Positions 35,606 through 44,893 of a DNA stretch of 64,000 bases are shown piece after piece. A program made the position numbers and the translations under genes. The DNA is from Bradyrhizobium diazoefficiens USDA 110 (GTDB taxonomy: Bacteria; Pseudomonadota; Alphaproteobacteria; Rhizobiales; Xanthobacteraceae). Where the stretch lies: positions 4,884,001 through 4,948,000 of the forward strand of contig NC_004463.1 of assembly GCF_000011365.1 (NCBI RefSeq), written 5' to 3'. The notes beneath the pieces were generated by a model. That model had not been told where the DNA came from. It saw nothing but the letters and a program-made list of their open reading frames with translations, and did no database searches. Positions within the stretch are counted from its first letter, which is position 1. Each line of letters begins with the position of its first letter.

Positions 35606-37873
35606 CAGAACAGCGGCGGCGCGCGCGCATTCCAGAACGCGCGATTGCAGAAGAAGTTGATGAAGCAGGCGGATGCCATCATCTCAGCCGCGGCCGCCGC
35701 CTATGGCCAAAGCAAATTTGCCGAGACAGAGGCGCTATGCCGTGAGATCCTGAAAGCGCTTCCGGATCATGTCGACGCCTTGCACCTGCTCGGGATGTGT
35801 GCGCATGACGGCCGCCGCCTGGAGGAGGCCCGGGAGCTGCTCGAGCGCGTGATTGCGCTCGATCCGCGCCTGCATGACGCCCATAACAACCTGGCGACCG
35901 TGCACTTCGACCTCGGTAATTTCGAGGAGGCGCGGCGGTGTCAGGAGAGGGCCATCGCGCTGAAGCCGAATTTCGTGGTCGCGCTGACCAACCTCGGCAA
36001 TACGCTGATGCATCTGGGGCAGTACGAACAGGCGCTCGAACTGCACGAGCGCGCAATCAAGATCAAGCCGGACTACGCCGATGCGTTCTGCAATCGCGGA
36101 ATGGTCGAGATAGTGCTTGGACAGATCATGCGCGCCAAGGAAAGTTTCGATCGCGCCTTGCTGTTTCAGCCGCGTCACGCCGAGGCAATCGTCGGCAGCA
36201 GCATGGTCAGCATGGAGCTCCGGCACCACGAGGAGGCAGCAGCCAAGCTTGCCACGGCGCTCGCGATCAAGCCCGGCTCGCCGAGGATTCTGGCCCAGCG
36301 AGGGCGGCTCAGTTACGAGTTGCAGCGCCTGGAGCCGGCGCTTGCGGATTTCGAGGCCGCGCTTGCCATTTCGCCCAAGCTCGAACTGGCCCTCCGGGGC
36401 AAGGCACAGGCCTGCCTCGTGATGGGGAAGACCGCGCAGGCGATGGCGGCCGCAACGGCCTTGATCGAGCAAAATCCGCGCTCCGAGGTCGGCTTGGCGC
36501 TGATGGGATTCTCTCATTCAAATCAGGGAGAGATGGACGCCGCGATCGAATATCTCGATCGCGCGCTGGCGATCCGCCCGGACTATGGAGATGCGATCAG
36601 GGGCAAGATCTTCTTGCAGGACTACCGCGCCGAGGCCGATTTCGCGCTCCAGCAGGCGGTACGACGAGATTGGTGGGACTTGATCGGCTCCAAGCTGCCG
36701 CGGCGGACGCTGCCGAAGCGGCCGCTCGATCCGGACAAGCAGATTGTGGTCGGCTATGTCGCTGCCGAATTCCGGCAACACTCGGCGGGCCTCACCTTGC
36801 TACCGGTGCTGCGCCATCATGATCACGCCAACTTCAAAATCATCTGCTATTATTCCTGGCCGGGAGCGGACGAGTACACCGCCATGTTCAAGTCGCTGGC
36901 GGACGTCTGGGTCGACGCCTGGGACCTTTCGGACGACGAACTCGCCGATCGCATTCAGGCTGACAATGTCGACATCCTGATCGACGTTTCGGGCCATACG
37001 ACCGGTAACAGGTTGCAGGTTTTCGCGCGAAAGCCTGCCCCGATCCAGGCCACTGGGTTCGGACACGCGACGGGCACGGGCATGCAGACCATGGACTATG
37101 TGCTCGCGGATCCCGTTTTCATTCCGCCGTCGGTCCGGCATCTGTTTCCCGAAAAGATCCACGATCTGCCGTGCCTGATCACGATGGAGCCCGTCTCGGA
37201 TCTGCAGCCGTCCGAGTTGCCGATGCTCCGCAACGGCTACGTCACCTTCGGCGTGTTCAACCGCATCTACAAGATATCGGATGATGCGATCCGTGTGTGG
37301 TCGCGGATCATGCGCGAGGTTCCGGGATCCAAGATCGTCCTCAAGCACGGTCTGCTCGATGATCCCCTGCTGCGCGATAGCCTGATCGCGCGTTTCGTGG
37401 CGCAGGGCATTGCCGAGGAGAATATCACGTGCCTCGGCACCACCTCGCGCAACGACCACCTGATGGCCTTTGACAAGATCGATATTTCGCTCGACACGTT
37501 CCCACAGAATGGCGGCATCAGCACCTGGGAATCCCTCTACAAGGGCGTTCCCGTCGTCGCCAAGCTCGGCATTGGAGCCTCTTCGCGTGCCGGCGCCTCC
37601 ATCGTGGCCGCCGTCGGTCTCGGCGACTGGGTCGCCGAGGATGACGATGGCTATGTCGAGATCGCCCGCAAGTTTGCATCGCAGCCCGATTATCTGGCGA
37701 AGTTGCGCGCGGGATTGCCGGCTCAGATCGCAGCCTCGCCCGCCGGCAATGTCGAGATCTACACGCGTGAGCTCGAAGCGGGTTACCGCCAGTTCTGGCG
37801 AGACTATTGTGCCGCCGCCTCGGAGAGCGGCGACGCTGCGGTAAGCGGGACAGACGCACCTAGCGGTTCCTGA
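35603..37873 (+). CDS. TPR plus OGT/SPINDLY-family glycosyltransferase, copy 2 of 3
   Basis: 756 aa, colinear with copy 1 and clearly a tandem paralogue. It has the same start (TTG; MQNSGGARAFQNARLQKKLM), the same TPR region and the same GT41 motifs: GYVAAEFRQHSAGLT with His393, DVSGHTTGNRL, GFGHATGTGMQTMDYVL, GVFNRIYKIS with Lys557 and DTFPQNGGISTWESLYKG. Active-site residues are retained, so it is probably functional. The C-terminal tail is about ten residues longer (AAVSGTDAPSGS). The TTG is supported by CCGGAGAG upstream and by conservation among the three copies. Each copy probably modifies a different target, or one target at different sites (inference). Confidence 0.9.
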   Translation: MQNSGGARAFQNARLQKKLMKQADAIISAAAAAYGQSKFAETEALCREILKALPDHVDALHLLGMCAHDGRRLEEARELLERVIALDPRLHDAHNNLATVHFDLGNFEEARRCQERAIALKPNFVVALTNLGNTLMHLGQYEQALELHERAIKIKPDYADAFCNRGMVEIVLGQIMRAKESFDRALLFQPRHAEAIVGSSMVSMELRHHEEAAAKLATALAIKPGSPRILAQRGRLSYELQRLEPALADFEAALAISPKLELALRGKAQACLVMGKTAQAMAAATALIEQNPRSEVGLALMGFSHSNQGEMDAAIEYLDRALAIRPDYGDAIRGKIFLQDYRAEADFALQQAVRRDWWDLIGSKLPRRTLPKRPLDPDKQIVVGYVAAEFRQHSAGLTLLPVLRHHDHANFKIICYYSWPGADEYTAMFKSLADVWVDAWDLSDDELADRIQADNVDILIDVSGHTTGNRLQVFARKPAPIQATGFGHATGTGMQTMDYVLADPVFIPPSVRHLFPEKIHDLPCLITMEPVSDLQPSELPMLRNGYVTFGVFNRIYKISDDAIRVWSRIMREVPGSKIVLKHGLLDDPLLRDSLIARFVAQGIAEENITCLGTTSRNDHLMAFDKIDISLDTFPQNGGISTWESLYKGVPVVAKLGIGASSRAGASIVAAVGLGDWVAEDDDGYVEIARKFASQPDYLAKLRAGLPAQIAASPAGNVEIYTRELEAGYRQFWRDYCAAASESGDAAVSGTDAPSGS

Positions 37874-37946
37874 GCCGGATCCCGCAGCGAGCCCCGGAAT
37901 AGCCCGGAAGGATTTCCGGTCCCGCCGACCGGCCGGCCCGCCGCGC

Positions 37947-37992
37947 GAATCAGTTAGACTCGCCGCGGGCCATCTTCCGGAGAGACACCTTG
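37947..37992 (+). promoter_or_regulatory. Conserved leader before glycosyltransferase copy 3
   Basis: GAATCAGTTAGACTC followed by GGGCCATCTTCCGGAGAG and a TTG start, matching the leader of copy 2 (35559-35605). The presence of this block before two adjacent paralogues suggests that each has its own promoter or was copied together with it. Confidence 0.6.
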
Positions 37993-40227
37993 CAGAGCAG
38001 CGCCGGCGCGCGCGCATTCCAGAATGCGCGATTGCAGAAGAAATTGAAGAAGCAGGCGGACGCCGTCATCTCTGCCGCGGCAAGCGCCTATGGCCAGGGC
38101 AGGTATGCGGAGACCGAGGCGCTCTGCCGCCAGACCGTGCAAGCCGTTCCGGATCATTTCGACGCCACGCACCTGCTCGGCCTGTCTGTGCAACAGGGCG
38201 GGCGCCTGGAAGAGGCGCAACAGCTGCTCGAGCGCGCGATCGCGATCGATCCGCGTTCGCACGAGGCCCACAACAATCTCGCGGCCGTGTACGTCGTTCT
38301 TCAGAAATTCGAGGCCGCTCGCGCCTGTCAGGAGAAGGCGATCGCGCTGAAGCCGAATTTCACGCCGGCCCTGACCGGCCTCGGCAATACCTTGCTCAAC
38401 ATGAACCTGCCCGAGCAGGCGATCGAGATGTACGATCGCGCGATCAGGCTAAAGCCTGACTATGCCGACGCGTTCTGCAACCGTGGCCTGGCCGAGCTTG
38501 CGCTGCGCCAGCTTGATCGCGCCAGGCAAAGTTTCGAGCGGGCGCTGCTGTTTCAGCCGCGAAACGTGGAGGCGCTCGTCGGCAAAGGTTTGGTCAATAT
38601 CGAGCTCAAGAACTTCGACGAGGCAAAGGGCGCGCTCGAGGCGGCGCTCGCGATCAGGCCAGGTTCGGCGAAGATCCTGGCGAACCGCGGACGGCTCAAT
38701 TTTGAGATGTCGAGGTTGGAACAGGCGGCTGCGGATTTTGACGCAGCCCTTGCGATTTCGCCCAAGCTCGAGGTGGCCTTGCAGGGGAAGGCGCAAGTCT
38801 CGCTCGCCGTGGGAAATACGGCGCAGGCGATCCTGGCCTGCACCACGTTGCTGGAGGAAAATCCGCGCTCCGCGAGCGCGATGGCGCTGATGAGTGCTTG
38901 TTTTGCAAACCAGGGAGAGATCGCACCGGCGATCGAATTGCTGGATGCCGCGCTGGCCATTGTGACGGATGCCAGCCTGATCGGGCGGAAGATCTTTTTC
39001 CTGGACTATCTCTCCGACGCCGATTTCGCTGTTCAGCAGGCCGCCCGAACGCAGTGGTGGGACGCAATCGGCGTCAAATTGGCGCAAAGGAAGCTCGCGC
39101 CCCGGCAGTTCGATCCCGACAGGAGGATCGTGATCGGCTATGTCGCTGCCGAGTTCTGGTTCCACTCGGCAGGGTTCACGCTGTTGCCAGTGCTCGCTCA
39201 TCACGATCATAGCAAATTCGAAATCGTCTGCTATTCGTGCTCACCGGTACGAGATGAAGTGACCGCCAAATTCGAGTCGCTGGCGGACGTCTGGGTCGAG
39301 GCCGGGCGGCTCTCGGACGATCAATTGGCCGATCGCATCGAGGCCGACAAGGTCGATATCCTGATCGACGTGTCCGGACACACGACCGGCAACAGGCTCC
39401 CTGTCTTTGCGCGGAAGCCGGCCCCCATCCAGGTCTCTGGATTCGGACACGCGACCGGCACTGGCCTTCGGACCATGGACTATGTGCTCGCGGATCCGGT
39501 CTTCATTCCGCAATCGGCCCGCCATCTGTTGGCCGAGAAGGTCCATGATCTGCCCTGCCTGATCACGATCGATCCGATCCTGGATGTGCCGCCTTCGGAG
39601 CTTCCGATGCTCCGCAATGGCTACGTGACCTTCGGCGTGTTCAACCGGATTTACAAGATTTCGGATGAGGCGATCCGCGTTTGGTCGCGCGTCATGCGTG
39701 AGGTGACCGGGTCGAAAATCATCATCAAGCATACTATGCTTGACGATCCCTTGGTGCGCGACCGCCTGATCGCGCGGTTCGTGGCGCATGGCGTCGCCGA
39801 AGCAAACATCACTTGCCTGGGCTCGAGCCCGCGCGCCGAGCATCTGCGGGCCTTTGCCAATGTCGATATTTCGCTCGACACGTTCCCGCAAAATGGCGGC
39901 GTCAGCACCTGGGAATCCCTCTATGCGGGCGTTCCGGTCGTCGCCAAGCTCGGTAAAGGTGCCTCCTCGCGCGCCGGTGCCTCCATCGTGGCGGCCGTCG
40001 GTCTTGCCGACTGGGTTGCCGATGACGACGCGGGCTATGCCGCGATCGCGTGCAAATTTGCGGCGCAGCCCGCTCATCTGGCGAAGTTGCGCGCGGATTT
40101 GCCGGCTCAGATCGCGGCCTCGCCCGCCGGCAATGTCGAGATCTACACGCGCGAGGTCGAAGCGGGTTATCGCCAGTTCTGGCGCGACTATTGTGCCGTG
40201 GCTTTGGAGCGCGGCGAGGTGGCGTGA
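37990..40227 (+). CDS. TPR plus OGT/SPINDLY-family glycosyltransferase, copy 3 of 3
   Basis: 745 aa paralogue of copies 1 and 2, colinear over its whole length. TTG start (MQSSAGARAFQNARLQKKLK). The TPR half has ALTGLGNTLLNMNLPEQAIE and similar units. The GT41 half has DILIDVSGHTTGNRL, GFGHATGTGLRTMDYVL, GVFNRIYKIS with Lys556 and DTFPQNGGVSTWESLYAG. Around the active-site histidine (His392) it reads AAEFWFHSAGFT where copies 1 and 2 have EFRQHSA. The two residues next to the His therefore differ, which could change substrate choice. It ends 19 bp before the convergent cysK stop. Confidence 0.9.
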   Translation: MQSSAGARAFQNARLQKKLKKQADAVISAAASAYGQGRYAETEALCRQTVQAVPDHFDATHLLGLSVQQGGRLEEAQQLLERAIAIDPRSHEAHNNLAAVYVVLQKFEAARACQEKAIALKPNFTPALTGLGNTLLNMNLPEQAIEMYDRAIRLKPDYADAFCNRGLAELALRQLDRARQSFERALLFQPRNVEALVGKGLVNIELKNFDEAKGALEAALAIRPGSAKILANRGRLNFEMSRLEQAAADFDAALAISPKLEVALQGKAQVSLAVGNTAQAILACTTLLEENPRSASAMALMSACFANQGEIAPAIELLDAALAIVTDASLIGRKIFFLDYLSDADFAVQQAARTQWWDAIGVKLAQRKLAPRQFDPDRRIVIGYVAAEFWFHSAGFTLLPVLAHHDHSKFEIVCYSCSPVRDEVTAKFESLADVWVEAGRLSDDQLADRIEADKVDILIDVSGHTTGNRLPVFARKPAPIQVSGFGHATGTGLRTMDYVLADPVFIPQSARHLLAEKVHDLPCLITIDPILDVPPSELPMLRNGYVTFGVFNRIYKISDEAIRVWSRVMREVTGSKIIIKHTMLDDPLVRDRLIARFVAHGVAEANITCLGSSPRAEHLRAFANVDISLDTFPQNGGVSTWESLYAGVPVVAKLGKGASSRAGASIVAAVGLADWVADDDAGYAAIACKFAAQPAHLAKLRADLPAQIAASPAGNVEIYTREVEAGYRQFWRDYCAVALERGEVA

Positions 40228-40246
40228 ACGGGCCGAACCGCGGCGA

Positions 40247-41281
40247 TCAAACGAAGGGCGGCTTGATGTTGCTGCGCTTCTCCAACCATTCCGGCACCGG
40301 AAGGTTCTTGGCGCGCATGAAGTCCGCATTGAACAGTTTTGACTGATAGCGGCTGCCGGAATCGCAGAGCACGGTGACGATGGTCTTGCCGGGGCCGAGC
40401 TGCTTGGCGAGGCGTATCGCGCCGGCGATGTTGATGCCGGTCGAGCCGCCGAGGCACAGGCCCTCGTGCTGGAGCAGGTCGTAGATCTCCGTGACGGCGT
40501 CAGTGTCGGGAATGAGATAGGCGTCATCGACCTTCGCGCTCTCGACGATCGCGGTCGCCCGGTTGAGGCCGATACCTTCGGTGATCGAACCGCCCGGCGT
40601 CGCCTTGGCTTCGCCGGTCCTGAAATAATCGAACATCCCGGCACCATGCGGGTCGGCGCAGGCGATCCGGACGTTCTTGTTCTTTTCCTTCAGAAGGCGG
40701 CTGACGCCGGCGAGCGTGCCGCCGCTGCCGACCGAGCAGACGAACCCGTCGACCTTGCCGCCGGTCTGCTCCCAGATCTCCGGCCCCGTGGACTCGTAAT
40801 GCGCTTTCGCATTGTCGAGATTGTTCCACTGGTCGGCGAACAGCACGCCGTTAGGCTCGGTCTTGCGCAGCTCGTCGGCGAGCCGGCGGCCGACATGCTG
40901 GTAGTTGTTGGGATTGGCGTAAGGAAGCGCCGGCACCTCGATCAGCTCGGCGCCGCACAGCTTGAGAAAGTCCTTCTTCTCCTGGCTCTGCGTCTCCGGG
41001 ATCACGATCAGCGTGCGATAGCCGCGCGCACTCGCCACGACCGCGAGCCCGATGCCGGTATTGCCGGCGGTCGCTTCCACCACGAGGCCGCCGGGCTTGA
41101 GCTCGCCGCGCTTCTCGGCCTCCAAGATCATCCACTTGCCGGCGCGGTCCTTCACCGACTGGCCGGGATTCATGAATTCGGCCTTGCCCAGAATGGTGCA
41201 GCCGGTCGCCTCCGAGGCGCGCTTGAGCTTGATCAGCGGGGTGTTGCCAATGGCTTCGACTACGTCGTTTCGAATGGTCAT
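40247..41281 (-). CDS. cysK: Cysteine synthase A (O-acetylserine sulfhydrylase)
   Basis: 344 aa fold-type II PLP enzyme making cysteine from O-acetylserine and sulfide. Lys44 in MNPGQSVKDRAG binds PLP. TAGNTGIGLA is the substrate-binding loop, and SVGSGGTLAG holds the PLP phosphate. It is about 20-30 residues longer than E. coli CysK, with a C-terminal extension LFNADFMRAKNLPVPEWLEK that I recall from related alphaproteobacterial enzymes. The start MTIRNDVVEAIGNTPLIKLK is standard. It runs convergent to the glycosyltransferase array, and no sulfur-assimilation partner is adjacent. Confidence 0.94.
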   Translation of the reverse strand: MTIRNDVVEAIGNTPLIKLKRASEATGCTILGKAEFMNPGQSVKDRAGKWMILEAEKRGELKPGGLVVEATAGNTGIGLAVVASARGYRTLIVIPETQSQEKKDFLKLCGAELIEVPALPYANPNNYQHVGRRLADELRKTEPNGVLFADQWNNLDNAKAHYESTGPEIWEQTGGKVDGFVCSVGSGGTLAGVSRLLKEKNKNVRIACADPHGAGMFDYFRTGEAKATPGGSITEGIGLNRATAIVESAKVDDAYLIPDTDAVTEIYDLLQHEGLCLGGSTGINIAGAIRLAKQLGPGKTIVTVLCDSGSRYQSKLFNADFMRAKNLPVPEWLEKRSNIKPPFV

Positions 41282-41997
41282 GTCAGGGGGAAATCACTGG
41301 CAAGGGGTTGATCAGGTTGGCCAGAACCTAGTGCCTGGAAGGCCAAAGGGGAAGGCTTTTGCGCTGCGGCGAAACGGGTAGAAGTGACCGTTCAGGCAGC
41401 CATATTTCGGGGGAAGATCGGCGAGGGCGATCCTGAGCTGTGGCGCCGGATTTCGGTGGAATGATTTGTCCGACAACTGTCAGGGCATGGAAGATAATGG
41501 TCGTCGCGATCAACCTTGGCGCCCAATCTCCGCCGGGGCGAGATGGCGGACGACACGTCTGCACAACAGCTGCATATTCCTTCTCGATCACTGCCGGCTT
41601 CGTGACGATGGCCCGCCGCGGTTTGAGGTGGAGCCAAAGCCGCATAAAGCTTGTTGCCGACCAATGCTCCGCCGGATCAAATGGATCCGTGTGGGTGTGG
41701 CGCCAAGATCACATGAAATCTTGGTAAGCTTGAATCGGCTTCGCGATGGCGGAAAAATACGAGAAGTCTTTGCAAGACAGCCATATCTTGCACTTTCATG
41801 GCGCGGATATCCGCGCATCCGGGTCGCCATCTCGCACCTGCGGGACTGTCCCGCTGTTCCGCGCCCGGCTAGTATGAAGCTCAAAGTTCCGCTGAAAGCA
41901 TCACCGTTGTGATCGAGCTACACGAAGCCCCCCGACTGTCCGGCCGCGAATCGGTTAATCCGGCTGCGCGGTTGCGGCTCGGTCTGCCCGGCGGGGG
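41282..41997. other. Gene-poor region between cysK and the RND efflux operon
   Basis: 716 bp, lower in GC than its surroundings, with divergent genes on both sides. Open frames are present (for example 41466-41912 plus, 41588-41884 minus), but their translations are rich in Arg, Cys and His without a pattern and no ribosome site stands out. The last part (near 41940) has GCGAATCGGTTAATCC, vaguely like the block before the glycosyltransferases. I see no RNA gene and would treat it as promoter and remnant DNA. Confidence 0.45.
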
Positions 41998-43482
41998 GTG
42001 GAAGTGACACAGCATGTTCTGGCGACCGTCATGCGGCGGTCTCTAGGTTCTGCGTCCCGGACGCGTCGTGCGGCGCGCTGGCTTGTCGTGCTGTGCCTCG
42101 CCGCCGGTTCAGGCGGTTGCGTGCTGACGCAGGATCTTCCGGATCCCGCGCTCGATGTTCCCACGCAGTACAAATACGCCGGGAAGGGGGATACGCCGCC
42201 GTCGCTGGATTGGTGGCGCGGCTTCCGTTCCGCCGAGCTGACGCAGCTGATGGAGGAGGCGCAGACCGTCAACCTCGACATCGCCGCCGCCGTCTCGCGC
42301 ATCGTCCAGGCGGACGCCCAGGCGCGGCAGGCGGGCGCCGCGCTGCTGCCGAGCGTGTCGACCGGCGGATCGGAAACCTATTCACGCACCTCGGGCTCGT
42401 CATCCTCGGGTCTCACCAACGGCGGCCGCGAGGTCGTCAATTATTCGGCTTCGCTGAGCGCGAGCTACCAGCTCGATTTCTGGGGCCAGAATCGCGACGC
42501 ACTCCAGACCGCGGAGGAGACAGCGAACGCCAACCGTTTCGATCGTGACGTCGTCGCGCTCACGACGCTGGCGAGTGTCGCCAACGCCTATTTCCAGGTG
42601 CTGACCTCGCAGGATCGCCTCAGGACCTCCCAGCGCAACATCGCGAGCGCGCAACGCATCCTCGATGCCGTCAAGGAGCGTCGCAAGGCCGGCACCGGCA
42701 CCGATCTCGACGTTGCCCAGCAGGAGAGCGTGGTCGCCAACCAGAAGGCGCTGGTGCCGCCGCTGCGCCAGACGCTCGACCAGAACGTCAACGCGCTCGC
42801 CGTGCTGGTCTCGCGCCCGCCCGAGAGCGTGCGCGTGCTCGGCGGCTCCCTGGACCGGATCGCGATCCCGCGCGTGACGCCCGGCCTGCCGTCGGAGCTG
42901 CTGACGCAGCGGCCGGACATCCGCCGGCAGGAGGCGCAGCTCGCCTCGGCGACCGCGAACATCGGCAATGCCCGCGCGCAGTTCTTTCCGACCATCCAGC
43001 TCACCGGCAATGGCGGCTATCAGAGCTCGGCGCTGGTGTCGCTGTTCCAGCCGCATGCGGCCTTCTTCCAGCTGGTCGGCAGTGCCACCCAGCCGATCTT
43101 CGACGGCGGCAAGATCCTCGGCAATTTCGAATTTGCCAAGGCGCGGCAGGACGAACTGCTCCAGACCTACCGCAAGACCATCGTCCAGGCCTTCGCCGAC
43201 GTCGACAATGCGCTGTTCTCGATCAAGCAGACTACGATCAAGCTGCAATTGCAGCGCGATGTCGTCACCGCCTCGCGGCGCGCGTTCGATCTGTCGGAGC
43301 AGCAATTGCGCGCCGGCACCGCCGATATCGTGACCGTGCTCAACACCCAGCTGACCCTGTTCCAGGCGGAAGACGCGCTGTCGCAGGCCCAACTCGCACG
43401 GCTTCTCGCCATCGTCAGCCTGTATCAGGCGCTCGGCGGCGGCTGGGAACCGAGGATGGAGAAACCGGTCAATGCTCTTTAA
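41998..43482 (+). CDS. Outer membrane efflux lipoprotein (NodT/OprM family)
   Basis: 494 aa. TolC-type exit duct of an RND pump. The N-terminal signal has a Cys at about residue 41 (LAAGSGGCVL) as the likely lipid attachment site, although the lipobox is not ideal. Family features are LDWWRGFRSAELTQLMEEA, NLDIAAAVSRI, SLSASYQLDFWGQNRDALQT, a second repeat with LLTQRPDIRRQEAQLASA and an AQFFPTIQLTGNGGYQS motif, and LRAGTADIVTVLNTQLTLFQ. The start is ambiguous: GTG at 41998, GTG at 42004 (better placed after the G-run) or ATG at 42031. It overlaps the next gene by 11 bases. Confidence 0.92.
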   Translation: MEVTQHVLATVMRRSLGSASRTRRAARWLVVLCLAAGSGGCVLTQDLPDPALDVPTQYKYAGKGDTPPSLDWWRGFRSAELTQLMEEAQTVNLDIAAAVSRIVQADAQARQAGAALLPSVSTGGSETYSRTSGSSSSGLTNGGREVVNYSASLSASYQLDFWGQNRDALQTAEETANANRFDRDVVALTTLASVANAYFQVLTSQDRLRTSQRNIASAQRILDAVKERRKAGTGTDLDVAQQESVVANQKALVPPLRQTLDQNVNALAVLVSRPPESVRVLGGSLDRIAIPRVTPGLPSELLTQRPDIRRQEAQLASATANIGNARAQFFPTIQLTGNGGYQSSALVSLFQPHAAFFQLVGSATQPIFDGGKILGNFEFAKARQDELLQTYRKTIVQAFADVDNALFSIKQTTIKLQLQRDVVTASRRAFDLSEQQLRAGTADIVTVLNTQLTLFQAEDALSQAQLARLLAIVSLYQALGGGWEPRMEKPVNAL

Positions 43483-44857
43483 GCCGGATAAGAAGGTTGA
43501 CGCGAAGGCGGGGACGGTGAGGAAATCGTCGCGCGGCGGCTTCATCTTGACTCTGGTCACGCTCGCGATCCTCGGCGGCCTCGGCTATCTCGGCTGGACC
43601 GTGTGGCATCAGCAGCCGCAGCAGGCGAACGGCCGCAACCAGCGCCCCGATCTGCCGGTGCCGGTGCTGGCGGCAACGCCCCGCATCCAGGACGTCCCGG
43701 TCTATCTCGACGGCGTCGGCGCGATCCGCGCGCTCAACACCGTTACCGTGCGCTCGCAGGTCGACGGCAAGCTGATCGCGGTCAATTTCACCGAAGGCCA
43801 GGACGTCAAGAAGGGCGACGTGGTCGGCGAGATCGATCCCGCGCTCTATCAGGCGACGTACGATCAGGCGGTCGCCAAGAAGGCGCAGGACCAGGCCCAG
43901 CTCGCCAACCAGCGCATTGACCTCACCCGCTATGAGCAGCTCGCCGCCTCCAACGCCGGCTCCAAGCAGCAGGCCGATACGCAGCGCGCGCTGGTCGCCC
44001 AGACCGAGGCGCTGGTGAAGGCCGACCAGGCCGCGATCGACAATGCGGCGGCGACGCTGAGCTATACCAAGATCGTTGCGCCGATCTCGGGGCGCGCCGG
44101 CCTGCGCCAGGTCGACCAGGGCAACATCATCCACGCCGCCGACACCACCGGCCTCGTCGTCATCACGCAATTGCAGCCGATCGCGGTGTGGTTCAGCCTG
44201 CCGCAGCAGCAGATCATGCGGGTCAATGCGGCCGCCGCCAAGGGCGCGCTCGCAGTCGACGTGTTCGGCAATGACGGCGTCACCGTGATCGACACCGGCA
44301 AGCTGACCGGCATCGACAACCAGGTCGACCAGACCACCGGCACGCTCAGGCTGAAGGCTGAGTTCCCCAACGCCAATTACCAGCTCTGGCCGGGCCAGTT
44401 CGTCAATGTCCGCCTCAAGGTCGAGACCTTGATGCAGGCGCTGGTCGTCCCGACATCGGCGGTCCAGCGCGGTCCGATCGGCACCTTCAGCTATGTCATC
44501 GGCGAAGACAACGTCGTCTCGGCCAAGCCCGTGACGGTGACCCAGCAGAACGAGCATGACGCCGTCATCGCCAGCGGCCTGTCGGCGAACGACCGCGTCG
44601 TGACGACAGGCTTTGCCAATCTGTCCGACGGCTCAAAGGTCGTCGTCGGACGCGACGACCAGACGCCGTCAGCCGACCTCGCGCCGCGCAAGCGCTCGCG
44701 CGGGCCGGACGCTCAGAAGAAAGATGGCCAGAAGGACGGACAGGGCAAGGACGGCGAGCCCCGCGCCAAGCGGAGCAGCAGCGAAGGCGACCAGAAGGGA
44801 CAGACCGGGCCGGCACCGGGACCCGGGGCAACGGGAAGTGGAGCCAAGCAGCCATGA
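43472..44857 (+). CDS. mdtA: RND efflux periplasmic adaptor (membrane fusion protein, MdtA type)
   Basis: 461 aa. An N-terminal membrane anchor (about 24-45, FILTLVTLAILGGLGYLGW) is followed by a lipoyl/barrel-sandwich domain (VTVRSQVDGKLIAVNFTEGQ), a coiled-coil hairpin (about 125-190, with KKAQDQAQLANQRIDLTRYE), the YTKIVAPISGRAG return strand and the DQTTGTLRLKAEFPN beta-barrel. The C-terminal about 65 residues are a Lys/Arg/Gly/Ser-rich disordered tail not present in E. coli MdtA. It links the inner-membrane pumps encoded downstream to the outer-membrane duct encoded upstream. Confidence 0.93.
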   Translation: MLFKPDKKVDAKAGTVRKSSRGGFILTLVTLAILGGLGYLGWTVWHQQPQQANGRNQRPDLPVPVLAATPRIQDVPVYLDGVGAIRALNTVTVRSQVDGKLIAVNFTEGQDVKKGDVVGEIDPALYQATYDQAVAKKAQDQAQLANQRIDLTRYEQLAASNAGSKQQADTQRALVAQTEALVKADQAAIDNAAATLSYTKIVAPISGRAGLRQVDQGNIIHAADTTGLVVITQLQPIAVWFSLPQQQIMRVNAAAAKGALAVDVFGNDGVTVIDTGKLTGIDNQVDQTTGTLRLKAEFPNANYQLWPGQFVNVRLKVETLMQALVVPTSAVQRGPIGTFSYVIGEDNVVSAKPVTVTQQNEHDAVIASGLSANDRVVTTGFANLSDGSKVVVGRDDQTPSADLAPRKRSRGPDAQKKDGQKDGQGKDGEPRAKRSSSEGDQKGQTGPAPGPGATGSGAKQP

Positions 44858-44893
44858 TCCCGACAACAGCCGCCTGAGCGGCAGGCGCATCCC

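Noticed and set aside
41466..41912. Plus-strand open frame of 148 codons between cysK and the efflux operon
   Set aside because: Composition is not protein-like, there is no ribosome site, and an overlapping minus-strand frame looks equally poor. Treated as non-coding.
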